Source: Neurospora tetraspora
Taxonomy: Eukaryota > Ascomycota > Sordariomycetes > Sordariales > Sordariaceae
NCBI RefSeq assembly: GCF_033439725.1
Contig: NW_026944383.1
Location: 186,001 to 250,000 of the forward strand
Direction: 5' to 3'
DNA length: 64,000 nucleotides
The translations under genes were made by a program, and so were the position numbers. A model generated the notes under the pieces. It saw only the letters and a program-made list of their open reading frames with translations. It made no database searches and was not told the DNA's origin. This document shows, piece by piece, positions 10,426-22,766 of this stretch (position 1 is its first letter; each line of letters begins with the position of its first letter).

Positions 10426-12545
10426 TCACTGAGCTCCTTCACCACCAGCAGCACCTGCAGCTTGCTGTTTCCAGGCATTGGCCATAGCCAACAGACTCGA
10501 CAAGTTCTTGGTCTGCTGATCATCAGCCGGGAAGATATAGTCAACATATTCCTCCCAAGTATCGTCCTCCAGCTTGCGCTTCTTCTTAGTCTTCCTCGGC
10601 ATCTGTTTCTGTATCTTCTCGATATCCTCCGCCGACCCGTGCGTCTTCTCAAACGCCAACCACGCGTTGAGCAGCGACACCCGCTCGGCCTTGAGCTCGC
10701 GCTCCTTCATGCTCTTGTGCGCTCTCTCGAAGATCTTGCGAGCGCGCGCCTTGGCCTCCTCGCTGACCGGCTTCTCTTCCGCCTCCTCTTCGGTCTCTTC
10801 CTCCTCCTCGGCCTCGTCGGGGATATTGATCTCGAACTGGGCGTAGCTGATCCAGACCTTGGGGTGGTCGGCCTTCTCGAGCAGGCGCTCGTACAGGGCA
10901 CGCGTCCGCTCGTACTCGCCCTCTTCTTCCTCGAAATCGATGTACGCCTTCCACACCACCTCGGGCATGTCCAGGATCGGCTGCGAGACGGCGAGCTCGA
11001 AGATGGCGCGGGTGCGCTCGAGGTCGTTGAGACCGCGCTCCAGCTCGGCCCACTTGATCCATGTTTGGCAGTTAGCCGGGTTGTACATGACGTGCTTCTC
11101 GTAGAGGGTGCGGCAGCGCTCGAACTCGTAGAGCTTCTGTTCGAGGAGGATGTACTCCTTGAAGATCTTGTCCTTGGGGCACATGCCGATGGCGCGACCG
11201 AGAGTTTTGCGGGCTGTCGTTAGCTGGCCCTGTCGAATCTCGAAATGCGCCTTGGCAACCCACACTTTGGCAAAGGTGAACTTCTTGTGGGGGATAAGGT
11301 TCAGACATGTGTCGTAGATCTGACGGGCTCGCTCAACGTCCTTTGTTTCCCTCTCCTCCCATATCGCGTAGAAGAGGAAGAGGAAGATGTACCGCCTCCA
11401 GTGTCGCTTCTCTTGGGTTGGTGGTACCTGAGCAATGGCTCGCTCGTAGACTTCCCTGGTCCGGTCGACATCTCCTCCACTCTCCTCCAGTCTCGCAAAG
11501 TCAAACCAGACGTCGTAGTTCTTTGGGTTCTCCTTCACTTGCTCCTCGTACAATCTCCTCCTCTTTGTTAGAATAACATCCTCCACGCCCTCCTTGTCAC
11601 CAAACTGCTTTTCGAATGTGGTGTAGTGGGCATGTAGCGTCATCGACTTGGACCGAGGCAGGTTGTCGAGGCCAAACTTGTAGATGGCACGGGCCCGCTC
11701 GTACTCCCGGAGACGGGCCTCGTACCGGGCAAAGGCGATAAATATCCTTTCGTCAACGGCATCGTCGCCCAGTGTTTCGGCAATCGTCTGAATGGCAGTC
11801 TGGAAGACCTCGCGGACCGTGTCGCTGGTCCCGTATTCCTCTTCAAACTTGGCCCATTTGAGCCACGTCCTCGGTTCTGGATGGACGGCGGTAAAGGCCC
11901 TGAAGATCTCCCTTGCCCTGTCGAACTCGCCGTAACGTTTCTCTAGACGGATATAAGCACTCCACGCCTGCTCATCTGGCTGCCACTTCATCCACCGGTC
12001 AAAGACTTGTCTGGTGCCCGGAATGTCGCCTAGCATCTCCATGACGTAGAGGTACTGGTACCAGAGAGATGTGACTCTGGGCAGCCGCGTGACGGCGCGG
12101 TCCAGAAGATTGCGTGCATGGTTGATGTTGCGGTTCTTGATCTCTGCTTGGACGTATCTGATCCAGAGTTCTGTTGGAGCATATCGTTAGCGACTGATGC
12201 GTCAAAGAAGCACATGGACAACTTACGAGTGTTATTGGGATGTACATCCAGAGCGCGCTCGAACACAGACCGGGCTCTCGCAAACTCCTTCTGTTCCAGC
12301 TCCCATTGGGCATATTGGAGCCAATTCGAAAGACGAACTCGGTTACGCCGCACATAGTCCTCAAACTCCTTGCGCTTGCGACCCTGGTATTCCTTGAGCT
12401 CCTCGAGGTCGGCAAAGCGCTGTGTGGGAGTCTGGAGGTTGACTTCCTGGCGGTCGACGGCCTCGCGCAACAACTGCTCGGCCGAGATCTGCACAGGCGC
12501 AGGGGCCTTATTCTTCACCCGTGGTGGACCGCGTGACGACTCCAT
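10426..12545 (-). CDS. clf1: Pre-mRNA-splicing factor Clf1 (crooked neck), HAT-repeat protein
   Basis: Two exons on the minus strand, 12545-12227 and 12170-10426, give 687 aa, close to the usual length for fungal Clf1. The 56-nt intron has a GTAAGT donor, a GCTAAC branch and a CAG acceptor; splicing restores [20 protein letters not shown], a diagnostic crooked-neck stretch. The protein is almost entirely HAT (half-a-TPR) repeats, seen as recurring W..Y...E and (A/E)R.I(F/Y)ERA units from about residue 60 to 600 (for example [29 protein letters not shown]). A Glu-rich insert ([12 protein letters not shown]) lies near residue 565, and a basic segment ([21 protein letters not shown]) is near the end. 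Clf1 is a scaffold of the Prp19-associated complex needed to activate the spliceosome in the nucleus. It shares its upstream region with prp31. Confidence 0.95.
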
Positions 12546-13119
12546 TGTGAAGATGGACGTAAAAAGTGGCGATCGAGCGATGTTGGCGTGGTGTTGTAGG
12601 TTCTGTTTCTTGATGAGATTTTGGGTCTGGACGCAACAACAGCCAGCCAGGACGAGGACGCGCTGCGATTGATGGACCGTGGCTGGATGCCTGCACAGTG
12701 TACCTTCCCGACATCATGTCATACCATGTCTGACCTCAGCGGGCAGGGGAGCCCATAAGACAGCGCTAGGCCGCTAGAAGGCCGCTGTATCATGGTTGCC
12801 AATTGGCGATGCCAAGTGAACTACAAGTACACTTTAGCAATGAGAAGCCAAGCCGCACTGTCCACAACGGGCAGGCAAAGCACTGGCGCAGGTCTAGCGT
12901 AGGCCCGTGATGCAACGCCGCGGTCTCTTGCCTCCAGTCTTGAGGTTGCCAAAAACAACCCAAGTCGACAACACAGCGAAACTTTTCCCATCCACTTCCT
13001 CAGCGCACGACAGTCGTTACGCCTGTATCAGAATACCTTCCGTTTTCTCCTGAACCCAAGCGATAGAAAGATCCGAGCAAACGCCGAATATCCTGCCCAG
13101 ACAGCAGGGTTTTGCGAAC
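12546..13119. promoter_or_regulatory. Shared divergent promoter region of clf1 and prp31
   Basis: These 574 bp separate the start codons of two spliceosome genes read in opposite directions. Each 5' UTR and any shared elements must lie here. I saw no clear TATA box. The region is mixed in composition, with no gene of its own. Confidence 0.6.
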
Positions 13120-15051
13120 ATGTCGTCTACTCTCGACGAGCTCCTCCAGGACTTCGAGGACTCTGGCTCCGAGGCCGGTGGCGAGGAGTATGGCGATGGT
13201 CTTCTTGGTGATGGTGTTGTTCCGACTGGAGGCTCAGGTGTGGACGACGCACACGTACCGATAAACGATGAGGACGAAGATGAAGGCATGGGCGATGGCG
13301 AAGATGAAGACGAAGCTATGGGTGGCGTGGGAGCCGACGACTCGAATGCTGTTGAAGATCCCGAAGAGGCAAAGGCCAAGGTTGAGAAGATGCATTTAGG
13401 AGGAGTGCGGGATGTCCGAACTGTAGCGACTCTTATGAAGTCTCTGAAGCCTGTGCTCGAGGTTAGTCCCCCAATACCCCTTCGCGGTGCTCCCTTTACA
13501 CATGGCAAAGCGTTTACATCTTTTTTGAGCAATAGCCCTGACAGTCTGGATCGAACGTTGCAGAAAATCGCACACTACCAAGCTACACCCGCTCAGGCCA
13601 ACGATGTCGGCCATGTCGAAGACCACCCGGAATACAGCCTGTTGACGAACGCCAATAGGCTGTCTACTTTGATAGACAGCGAGGTGGCTCTTGTCCACAA
13701 GTTTGTGAGGGACCACTTCTCCGCCAGATTCGCTGCGCTCGAGTCGCTATTACCGAACCCTATCGAATACTGCAAGGTCGTTGCAATCTTGGGCAATTCT
13801 CCGATGGACTCGGAGAGCATGAAGGCGTTGCAGCTTTCCACCGACAACCCCCTGGGTGTAACCCTCAAGTCGGTTCTTGATGGGCCAACCTTGATGATTG
13901 TCACGGTGGAAGCTACCGTTTCCAAGGGTCAATTTCTGGGCGAGGAAGAGATTCAGCGCGTCACAGAAGCGTGCTTGATGGTGGTCGAGCTTGACAAGGC
14001 CAAGAAGACGCTCACTGAGTACGTACAGTCTCGCATGAACATTTTCGCGCCGAACTTGACGGCTCTCATCGGTTCCCTCACAGCAGCACAGCTTCTCAAC
14101 CAGGCCGGCGGCCTGACTGGCCTTTCCAAAACCCCGGCCTGCAACCTCCCGGCTTGGGGCTCTAAGAAGCAAACAAGCTCTGCTCTCGCTACCAACGTCG
14201 GCATCAGACAACAGGGCTTCATCTTCCAGTCAGACATCATTCGTGGGATTCCAACAGACCTCAAGAAGCAGGCGATGAAGATGTTTGCCAACAAGATTGT
14301 CATGTGCGCGCGCACCGACTGCTTCCACCAGTTCAGGGATGGGTCGGAAGGCGAGCGACTGAAGGACGAGTGCCTGGACCGCCTGGATAAGCTGCAGCAA
14401 AAGCCGAACAGCAAGGGCGCACGCGCTCTCCCAGCACCCGATGACAAACCGAGCAGAAAGCGTGGTGGCCGACGCGCTCGTAAAGCCAAGGAGGCCACAG
14501 CCATGACGGAGTTGCGCAAGGCTCAGAACCGTATGGCCTTTGGCAAGGAGGAGAAGGAAGTCGGTTACGGCCAGGGCGATTCTACTGCCGGCATGGGCAT
14601 GATCGGCCAGCGCGACGATGGACGTCTACGGGTCACGCAAATCGACCAGCGCACGCGTGCCAAGCTGAGCGCGAAGAGCAAGGGTTGGGGTGGTGCCAGC
14701 TCGCTCAATGGCGGCGCGGCATCATCTCTCAGAGGGCTTACCGGCGGTGGCAGCGGCATTGGCAACATCAGTCTGGCTGCCAGCAAGGGCTTGCGGACAT
14801 CGGGCGTTGGTACCACGGTGGGCAGTACCACCGCCGGTACGGTATCGTCGTTGGCGTTTACACCTATGCAAGGCCTGGAGCTCGTTGATCCAAAGGTGCA
14901 ATCCGAGCTGAGCAGGAAGCGCAAAGCAGATGAGGACCGTTGGTTCAAGGGTGGTACATTCTCTCAAGTTGGCAACTCGGGTGGCGCTGGTGAATTCAAG
15001 AAGCCTGCATTACCCCCAAGCAAGAGACAAGATACTGGAGCGACGAAGTGA
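13120..15051 (+). CDS. prp31: Pre-mRNA-processing factor Prp31 (U4/U6 snRNP protein)
   Basis: The start is ATG 13120 and the stop TGA at 15049-15051. Positions 13462-13563 are best read as a 102-nt intron (GTTAGT donor, CTGAC branch near 13538, GCAG acceptor) that is a multiple of three and stop-free; removing it joins KPVLE to KIAHYQ, the expected family sequence, and gives 609 aa. The N-terminal third is acidic, followed by a NOSIC-like helix (STLIDSEVALVHKFVRDHF) and a Nop domain (LIGSLTAAQLLNQAGGLTGL, then SKTPACNLPAWG). The C-terminal third has the Prp31 signature: KRGGRRARK, an AQNRMAFG segment and SLAFTPMQGLELV. Prp31 binds 15.5K and U4 snRNA and bridges U4/U6 to U5 in the tri-snRNP in the nucleus. 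The gene stands head-to-head with clf1, another splicing gene. Confidence 0.95.
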   Translation: MSSTLDELLQDFEDSGSEAGGEEYGDGLLGDGVVPTGGSGVDDAHVPINDEDEDEGMGDGEDEDEAMGGVGADDSNAVEDPEEAKAKVEKMHLGGVRDVRTVATLMKSLKPVLEVSPPIPLRGAPFTHGKAFTSFLSNSPDSLDRTLQKIAHYQATPAQANDVGHVEDHPEYSLLTNANRLSTLIDSEVALVHKFVRDHFSARFAALESLLPNPIEYCKVVAILGNSPMDSESMKALQLSTDNPLGVTLKSVLDGPTLMIVTVEATVSKGQFLGEEEIQRVTEACLMVVELDKAKKTLTEYVQSRMNIFAPNLTALIGSLTAAQLLNQAGGLTGLSKTPACNLPAWGSKKQTSSALATNVGIRQQGFIFQSDIIRGIPTDLKKQAMKMFANKIVMCARTDCFHQFRDGSEGERLKDECLDRLDKLQQKPNSKGARALPAPDDKPSRKRGGRRARKAKEATAMTELRKAQNRMAFGKEEKEVGYGQGDSTAGMGMIGQRDDGRLRVTQIDQRTRAKLSAKSKGWGGASSLNGGAASSLRGLTGGGSGIGNISLAASKGLRTSGVGTTVGSTTAGTVSSLAFTPMQGLELVDPKVQSELSRKRKADEDRWFKGGTFSQVGNSGGAGEFKKPALPPSKRQDTGATK

Positions 15052-15940
15052 TGCTCCTATTTGGTGAAGGTGGAGGAATCGGTGCATGAAAGCGCACATG
15101 CCGGTGACCAAGCCTGGTCACCTAGCCTCAATTCATTGGCGTGGGTTAACTACATACTTCAAAGGAAGTCTGCGGCCCTACGCTCCGTTAGGCTTTTCAC
15201 AACTCATGTCATTTAGATCATTGCTATATCGTGGATTCGGCGTTCTGAGAGCTTTGTTGCTAGGGAAAATATTCAGGGAAGTGATCTCATTCCATTTGCA
15301 GCAGTGGCTGTCCTCCGTGTTTCGGTCAATGTCGCGGTCATTTGTCGTCTTACAGTTGATGTTCTACTGTTAACCTCAACCAAAGTATAGGTAGGAAGAG
15401 GGAATGAGCGTCTGCCTCATGATGCACTACGACTGCTGGTGAATCTACAACGCAACATCCGTGAATAAGCGAATCCCATATTTGCCCTCGGTCAAGAACA
15501 TGGTATCCTTTCTTGATCAATTTCGGCATGCCTAGATCCCGAAGACGAACGGCCCGAGTTTAGGTATACGGCATGGTTCCCTTCGGCATGATCATGTCTG
15601 ACAAAGCGGCGTGCGTGCGTGCGTCTGACACTCACCTGGCATGTCTTTCGAACACACACAAAAGAGAAGACACGCAGAAGTACGTTGTCTTTCAATTCAG
15701 TTCGCTGCAGACCGAGTCCAGACCGGTTGTGTCACGACATATCCGTCCGTCAGTATGACCGTCAGAAAGTAGAAAGGCATCTTCTTATCGTACCATGTAG
15801 GTTTGGACCCTCTGAGGAGGATTCAAGGGTGTCGTTGGCTTGCGATACATACCGGATCCCGACTTGCCCATTATCTAAAAGCCGGGTGTGTGAATGTCGA
15901 GGGAAAGGGTAAAGGGACGGGACGGAGGGAGCCTTCTCTT

Positions 15941-15961
15941 CTTATCTCTTATCTCTTATCT
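15941..15961. repeat. Tandem repeat, CTTATCT x3
   Basis: Three exact copies of the 7-bp unit CTTATCT follow one another in the prp31 downstream region. No function is evident. Confidence 0.8.
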
Positions 15962-16432
15962 CTAGGCCCGGTCCCACCTCGAGAAAAAGATGATGAAAGT
16001 GCTATGGCCGCGAAAAAAAATTGGAGGAGAAAAAAGAGAGGAAAAAGAGAAAGCAAAAGCCCAAAGAACCAGAAAAGAAATGCCATAGAAAAGTCGGGGC
16101 CCCGCATTGACCCTTCTTTTTACCTTGCTCTTGAGCTTTGCGGGACGGGAAGTTGTAGTGAACGAAAATGTTGATCACTTTCCCCTATTGGCCCCCAAAT
16201 CCGCCCAGAATCCGCCCCCCAGAATCCCGTAGGTAGGCCTGCTGAGGCCTGTATGGTATTCTTGAAAATTGCCATGTTCCACAGGAGCAATAGCGCAAGA
16301 ATGCCATGGTCAGCTTGGGAGCGTGCTTGGGTATCCAAACAGATGGTGTGTGTCCGCATTCCACAGACAGTTCGCTGGTTCGGTGGTTCGCTGGTAGTGG
16401 TTTTACGTACAAAGTATCACCGGACTTTCCCA

Positions 16433-16456
16433 GGGTCAAAGGGTCAAAGGGTCAAG
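16433..16456. repeat. Tandem repeat, GGGTCAAA x3
   Basis: Two exact copies and one near-copy (GGGTCAAG) of an 8-bp unit are followed by a poly(A) tract and two more GGGTCA half-units up to 16492. It looks like simple-sequence expansion. Confidence 0.75.
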
Positions 16457-18072
16457 GGAAGAAAAAAAAAAAAAAGGGTCAGAAGGGGTCAAGTGTACAA
16501 TTTGCATTCCGGTTCCTTGTGCCTTGTGCGGCCGATGATCATTGGGATTTGGAAGCGGGGACTACTGACTGGTTGTTCGAGAAGATCTCGATCTCTGATG
16601 GATCCCCTTTCTCTTTCGCAAGGCAGGGCCTTCCTTTTTCGCTTTTTCGGTAGTAGGCAGGTGCACAACTGATTCCTGCCGTCCTCCCCTGCTCCTGCTG
16701 TTTTCGCAAGCCGACCAAGCCGTCTCTTCCACCTGGTTCTTTTTCGCTTGTTGTGTAAACTATTCGTTCGGCTCGGCTCCAGCGAACAAGTTTCACTGTC
16801 ACTCCATCATCGAGATCTACGTGGTGACTGAGGACGGAAGCCAAGGGACGGAGCCAAGGGAGCGTCATCACACTCGGCTCTTTTTGCCTGCCGTAGGCTC
16901 GTAGAGAATTACAGTATCTTGCTCGCTGTTCTTTGAATATTTCTTATGGCTATGCCGAGTCAAGTCACCTGGACATAAACTTTCACCAAGAAATATGGGA
17001 TGGGATAGATAACCCTTACCTCCCTCCCTATGCACTTACCTACTTGCAGGTGATGGTTGACAACCCTTAGTTTTGAAATAACTGCATACAAAAACGGGGT
17101 CTTACAGTTGGTCTCTGGAAAGCCAAGTCCGGCATCCCGAGCCCAAACACTCTGTGCCATTGAATGAATGCTTTTCTTCAATCACACCCTTTACACCTTT
17201 GTGAATGACAAAAGGCGTAAATGCGCTTATAGCATTGGCTAGTTGCGCTGCCGTCGTTATCGCGGAAAGTCATCCACATAGAAAGAGGGGTAGGTAGGTA
17301 GAAGTAGGGGTAAGTCAAACAGATTGCTATTCTTTTTTTTTTGCTGAGCCTGGTCCCGGACAGTCCTCCCGCAGAAGGTATTGGATGAGCAACCGAGGCA
17401 ACCCTCTTTTAATTTCTTCTGTCTCTGCTCTGTCAGCGAAAAGTTCAGCGGTTCGGCGAAGCGAGGAAGGGAAGCTGATAGAGGGGGTAGCAGTGGTGGT
17501 GGTGTATATGCACAGCATACAGGCATGCTGTATGGCCTGCCCAGGAAGAGGAGAAGAAGGAGAATGAAAAGACATCCCCGTTTCGCGCCAGTGTGTGCAT
17601 GGGGAATATGGCTCGCACATGGTAATCTTAATGAAAAGCGATCTTTTGCTCTATCTGCCTTTCTCTGCTTGCCGGTAATAAGGAACTCAGCGACCCCGAT
17701 AGATGTCAGGCTAGTGAGAGGAGAGTTTTCGGTTCGGCCAGCACTACTTGCACAGGACTTTGAGTCGAGAGGCGATATTTCATCAGGTCATCAGGGTTCT
17801 CTTTCGATTATGTTGTGTGCCGCCAAGGGTGGGTGTTGATAACTCCCCAAGAAGCGCACACGGAGATGTGATCTCCATCTCAGCGACCCGAGTTCGGTGA
17901 AAGAAGAGAAGGGCGCACCAATTTCGGTTGAACTGCAGTGTCAGTGATACTGCGGTGAAGGATCTGATTTGAAAGCAGCATACCTCTAGGATGAGTACTT
18001 CTCCAGTACAACTGACTGGTTATCACACCTCTCTTCCAGGGAATACACGTTCACTCACTGACGCGCCTAACC

Positions 18073-18914
18073 TTACAGATTGACCCTGATGGTATCATTG
18101 ATATACTGTGGATTGAGATCAGATGGGGTTGCCGCCTTGTCTTTGCGAACCTCGGCTGCTTGGATAACGCTGCCATCAATGATGATCGAAGGCTTTGTCT
18201 GTTTTGTTTCTGCATCAGGCTGAGTTGAGGTGAGAAGCTCACCTTCGGTGAGATAAGATACTGACCGCTTGATCAATGACAAAGTCGATGTCTACTAGCA
18301 TCATCTCCTGCAAAATCGGATCTTCTGTTGATTCTGAGGAAACACGATGAGCAAAGTGCCGTTTTGTTCGACAGATTTCCATGTTCTGTCTCTTTTACCA
18401 GTACGGGTTTTGACAGATCGGCGGGCCCGATATTCCAGGCTCCGCTGAAGAAGGACCAGAGAAGGACTGATCTGCTGAACTAGATCAGGGTCAAAGATCT
18501 GCTGCCCTTGATCATCCAGGGCATCGTATCGTGCCCTGGGTGCCCATTTCGCAGTGATTCTGTCAAAGCCATGATGGGCGCAACAAGGCGTGGCGGTTCG
18601 TCATCGCTTGTGCTACTCCAGGCTGAGCTGGGCGCAGCTCCCCTTCATCTTGGAGAGCTGATATCGGCCGGAGGCGTTGCTGGGCGATGGGAAAGGACCC
18701 TCAGATAATCTTGCGTCGATAACTTTGATGATGATGTGCCCATGAACGAACGTGCGGATGTAATTGTATGCTGATTCTGAAGCTTGGTGTCGTCCGGGAA
18801 TGCAGCCTTGTTTTGTGCGAGCACACGGTGAACTCCTGATATCAGGATCGTTCGGAGGATAGCATGGAGAAATGATTGAACAGAGGTAACCGTCAAGCCA
18901 GTCCCGCCTGACAC
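18073..18914 (-). other. Coding-like patch, unresolved (possible spliced gene or gene remnant)
   Basis: On the minus strand, consecutive overlapping frames have protein-like composition although none is long. One, without ATG, runs 18600-18301 and contains ARYDALDDQGQQIFDPD. A second runs from ATG 18382 to 18239 and contains PILQEMMLVDIDFVIDQA. A third ends at 18073 with TPSDLNPQYINDTIRVNL. Splice-like joins could connect them: a GTCAGT donor after FVIDQA and a CTCAG acceptor 46 nt on, in frame into PDAETKQTKP. A further frame at 18914-18645 looks similar. I recognise no family. It may be a multi-exon hypothetical gene, a decayed gene, or chance. Confidence 0.25.
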
Positions 18915-19155
18915 TTCCGGCTTCCCGTCTCCTTGATTTCACAAAACCGTGAATCCAAACATTCCTCTCCGTTTTCAGGGACCAGCCGTGTAACGTGCAG
19001 ATGAGATGTCCCCAGATATGTACCCCTCTCTGCCTGAAAGTTGGCGTAGGTTCCCAGTGCAGTGCATGAGAGTCATGGAGTGCAGGGCACTTGCAGCGTA
19101 TCGCATCGCCAGCGAGATTGATGATGGTGAGCATCAGTTGAAGCAGCTGAGAGCA

Positions 19156-19185
19156 CCATCACTGTAAGTACCATCACTGTAAGTA
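19156..19185. repeat. 15-bp direct tandem duplication
   Basis: The unit CCATCACTGTAAGTA occurs twice in immediate succession (19156-19170 and 19171-19185). No coding context was seen. Confidence 0.8.
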
Positions 19186-22100
19186 CCTTACAAGTATCCG
19201 GCAACGGCTGGAATGGGTAAGGTGCCCCTGCAACCGGAGAGGCTGCTCCGAACGGCGCCGTCCCTGGTTTTTGCCAAGTACCCACCCCTCATCGGGCCCC
19301 TTGATGTGTTTATTCAGGGCTACAAGGCAACGACCTGGCCCTAGGTTACAGGTATGTACGATGGAACCCAGAGAGCTTCCACAGCTGTGAGTAGTATGCA
19401 TGTACAGATATGTACTCCAAAGATACCACCTACAGTACGTCATACATACCGTATTGATGACTGACTGTCGGGTGCTGCTTGTTTGCGCGCGTCGTTAGTG
19501 TACGGTTGTGATCTTACGATCTCTTCGCGATATGAGCCCACTGCGCAGAAAGACTTTTTATAAGCTAAGCTCCAAAGACGCTCTCTTTGCGCTTCGCATC
19601 GAGATAAGCGAGGGTAAGAGGCTGGTAGTTCAGCTGGCTTGTCCCTCGGCCAAGTCCAAAGTAGTCCAAAGTCAACGTTCTGGACTTTTGGAGAATCGCG
19701 ATACAACTCCACTCCTAGAGGTTTGAGGCGGATATACTGTATGGGGTCAGGTACCTACCTACTATGTATAGCGCGGCTGACTTTAGACTCACTAGAACGT
19801 ACCTGCTCATGACAAACGGCCAACGGTCTAACGGCAAGCACGATGTGTGCTGACTGTGCTGTTAGACTTCCATCATGAGATCTGAACGAGGCATTCAGGG
19901 TCCTGTCGTCGTGTTGGCGTCAGGGTCTTGACAGGCCGATGTCAACGGCGCCCGATGTGTGTGAGCATATCTACCGTTGCGGTATCTGTATCAATTCTTC
20001 GGCGATTCAAATGTGATGTAGGGTTAGCAGCGCCGTTCTCATCTATCGTTTTCTTGCAGGACGACATTTGATACACACAGTACTTTAACTGAACCCTTTT
20101 TTCCCAAAAGCCACTTTGACGGGTCATATTACTATGTACGCACGGTAGATCTCGATATCTCAACAAAAGGCGCGTTTTCAATTCCGGATTGGGTAACTGC
20201 TTACGGGATCGCTTGGATGGCTTCGGATCCCTTGGTCCCTGTTCCCACCTGTCTACCCGAGGCTGTTGGCCGAGCCGGTGCGGTACGTTGGCATCAAAGG
20301 GTCGGTCGGGATGAGGGTGTGTGTCGGCCGGGTGCCATCGTCGTGGATAGGAAGGCAGGCATGGGACCATGGGGTCTGAATGGATGGTTTGTTCCAGAAA
20401 ACCATTGAAAATTTCGGTGCGGTCTCCGGCTGCTCGACCTATTGGACCGTTGCTTTCATTCAGTGTGTGGTCCGTGTCTCTCGGCTATGGTGACAGCGGT
20501 GGTGTCTCCCCTTGGAGGTTCCTTCCTGTCACTGTTGCCGTGCTGCTTCCACTTTGCAGTGAGTGCTTGCGTGGTGGTGACTGCCCTGTGGTGCCAATTG
20601 TGTGCCCTGCCACTGGTGGGATTTTCTACTATGTACATGCCTTGCTTTCCCGTGTTAGGCTTGCCTTAGCGCAGGTTGAGTAAAATCTAATCCTGTGAGA
20701 AAAAGCGGTACTTGCCGTGGCGGACCCGGTCATTTCAGGGTCTTGATGCAAAAGGTCTCGATCCAGGCCCAAAATCTCGATCTGTCGTCATAGTGGTAGC
20801 GTTCATCCTTCACTCACACTGACAGGAACCGACTGTGTCAGACTTCGATGGAAGACCCTGGATCCGATTCCCAGAGCCTTTCGTCATTTCCGCCCATGTG
20901 CGATGCCCCAGTTTTGTTCCAAGGAAACTTGAAACCGCGCACGCCAAAGGGGCCCAAAAGGACGCTCGCATCCCGCCTTTTGAACAAGTCGAATCGCTTT
21001 TTGTCCCATGGATTTTTTTTTCGCATCGACTACGTATATGCGGTATCGGTATCTGCCCTCCCACTTTGCCATGTAGGAAAGACAGCTCACGGCATGGATG
21101 TTACCTTGCCCAGTCGGTGCTTGATGGACCGGGACCGTGACCGTGACCACCTTTGACACAAGTGGGTGTAGGTATGTATCGCGTGTATGTATATGTGCCT
21201 GTGCTTGTGTCCGGGCTTTTCGGGGTTGCGATCCCTTGGACCCTTCCCCTCGCCCTAAAACGGGAGCCAAAGAGACGTGGCGGCTGCAGTGGAAGGCGCC
21301 GCAAAAGGGTCATGAGAAAAAAAAAAAAAAGGGACTCTCGGTTGCATTCTCGTAAGGCACTCCCCTGTCTGTTTTGGAGCGGATTGGGGTACTGTGTACT
21401 GCTATACTTGCACAGTACAAAAGAAAAGTCCTCTCACCCTCATCATGATCGCGATATCGCGTTGCTTCCGTGTGATTGGGACCTTTCTTAATGGACGGCG
21501 GAGAGTTGGACCCCCGACACGACCCCTCACACGGCCGGAGCTTTTGTCCCTGAACCCTGGTGTAAGTGCCTGACTATATCCATCCTTGGTGACGAGCCAT
21601 TATGGACTGATATCTCGCTCTCATCAGTCGAGTTTGAGTGTAGGCAAGGTTGAGGATTGCGCTTGAGTTCTTTTTTCACATGTCTTTCATCGGAAAAAGA
21701 AAGTGTTGGAGAGCCTTTCAGGACTAAAATTCTCCCTTAGTGCCAAAAAATACAGCGGTATCAAAGATAGGCGGTCCTTGTTGTTTTCGAGACTAGTCAA
21801 AGCACTAGCAGATACGACCGTTTCTTACCAGGAGTTGGGGTTTTCAAATGCGGAGAATATGTAGGTGGGGACAGACATTTTGGACGGCGCGCGGACGGGA
21901 GGGGGACGACAGACGACGGCGGACTGTGCTTCAGTTCTTTGCACTAGAAGAGGGGAAATGAAGACAACAAAACAATGGTTGCTACAACAATGACGTCTAC
22001 CACTCATCCTCAGGCCTTCCGCGGAGCGTTTTCAGCTGTGTGATGTCTGTACGAATGGAGCCATAGCCGACGTAGTTATTTCAGCTTCTGCCGGAGAATA

Positions 22101-22758
22101 ACTCCTCTTCGACTACCTCTACGCGAACGCTGACTGCAGCGCATCTTCAACTCAGGAAAGCCATCGAATGATGGACTCTTGGCCGTTTGTAAGGGATGAG
22201 TATACATGACACTTCACTCCCTGTTTCTGACCGTTGCATGTCATTGATATCTCTTGGAAACTCTGGCTTCCGTTACTGGTTTCCTACACACTCTCGAGAC
22301 ACTGTCCGTCAATTCCTCTTTAGGAGATCCGCGGCGGCCGTGATTCGACTGCTTTTACATGACGAGCTATTGAAGTTGGTCTGCATATGAGCCAAGGTCC
22401 CTTGAGGTGTGAATAGCTTGTTGGAGGCGGCTATACACGTGTAGTTCGAATGTATCGCCAGCTCGCTGCTTGAACAGCGAGTAGTCTACCCCATTCTTCG
22501 ATAGCACATCAACGTATGCATACTGTGTCGTGTAGACCACAAGTACCGTGCCCATCATGAAGCCATCGTGATGTACACGCCATATACAGACTGCCAAGAA
22601 AGTTGATCCGCCCACTGTGTGCAGAGACGTTGCTGAGGCTCCGATGGAGTCCATTTCGGACAGGAACCACCACATCCCTCTGCCTCTTTTCCACATGAGG
22701 CGCAGGGTTCAGGAACCTCGATCGGTAACTTTCCGATTATTGGCTCGTCCCATCGGCA

Positions 22759-22766
22759 CTGCATTC
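22759..22766. repeat. Left target-site duplication of the MITE-like element
   Basis: CTGCATTC, identical to the 8 bases directly after the element at 23141-23148. Confidence 0.8.

Noticed and set aside
10261-11223. Open frame of 320 codons on the plus strand
   Set aside because: It is antisense to clf1 exon 2; its Leu/Arg-rich product mirrors the GC-rich codon use of the true gene.
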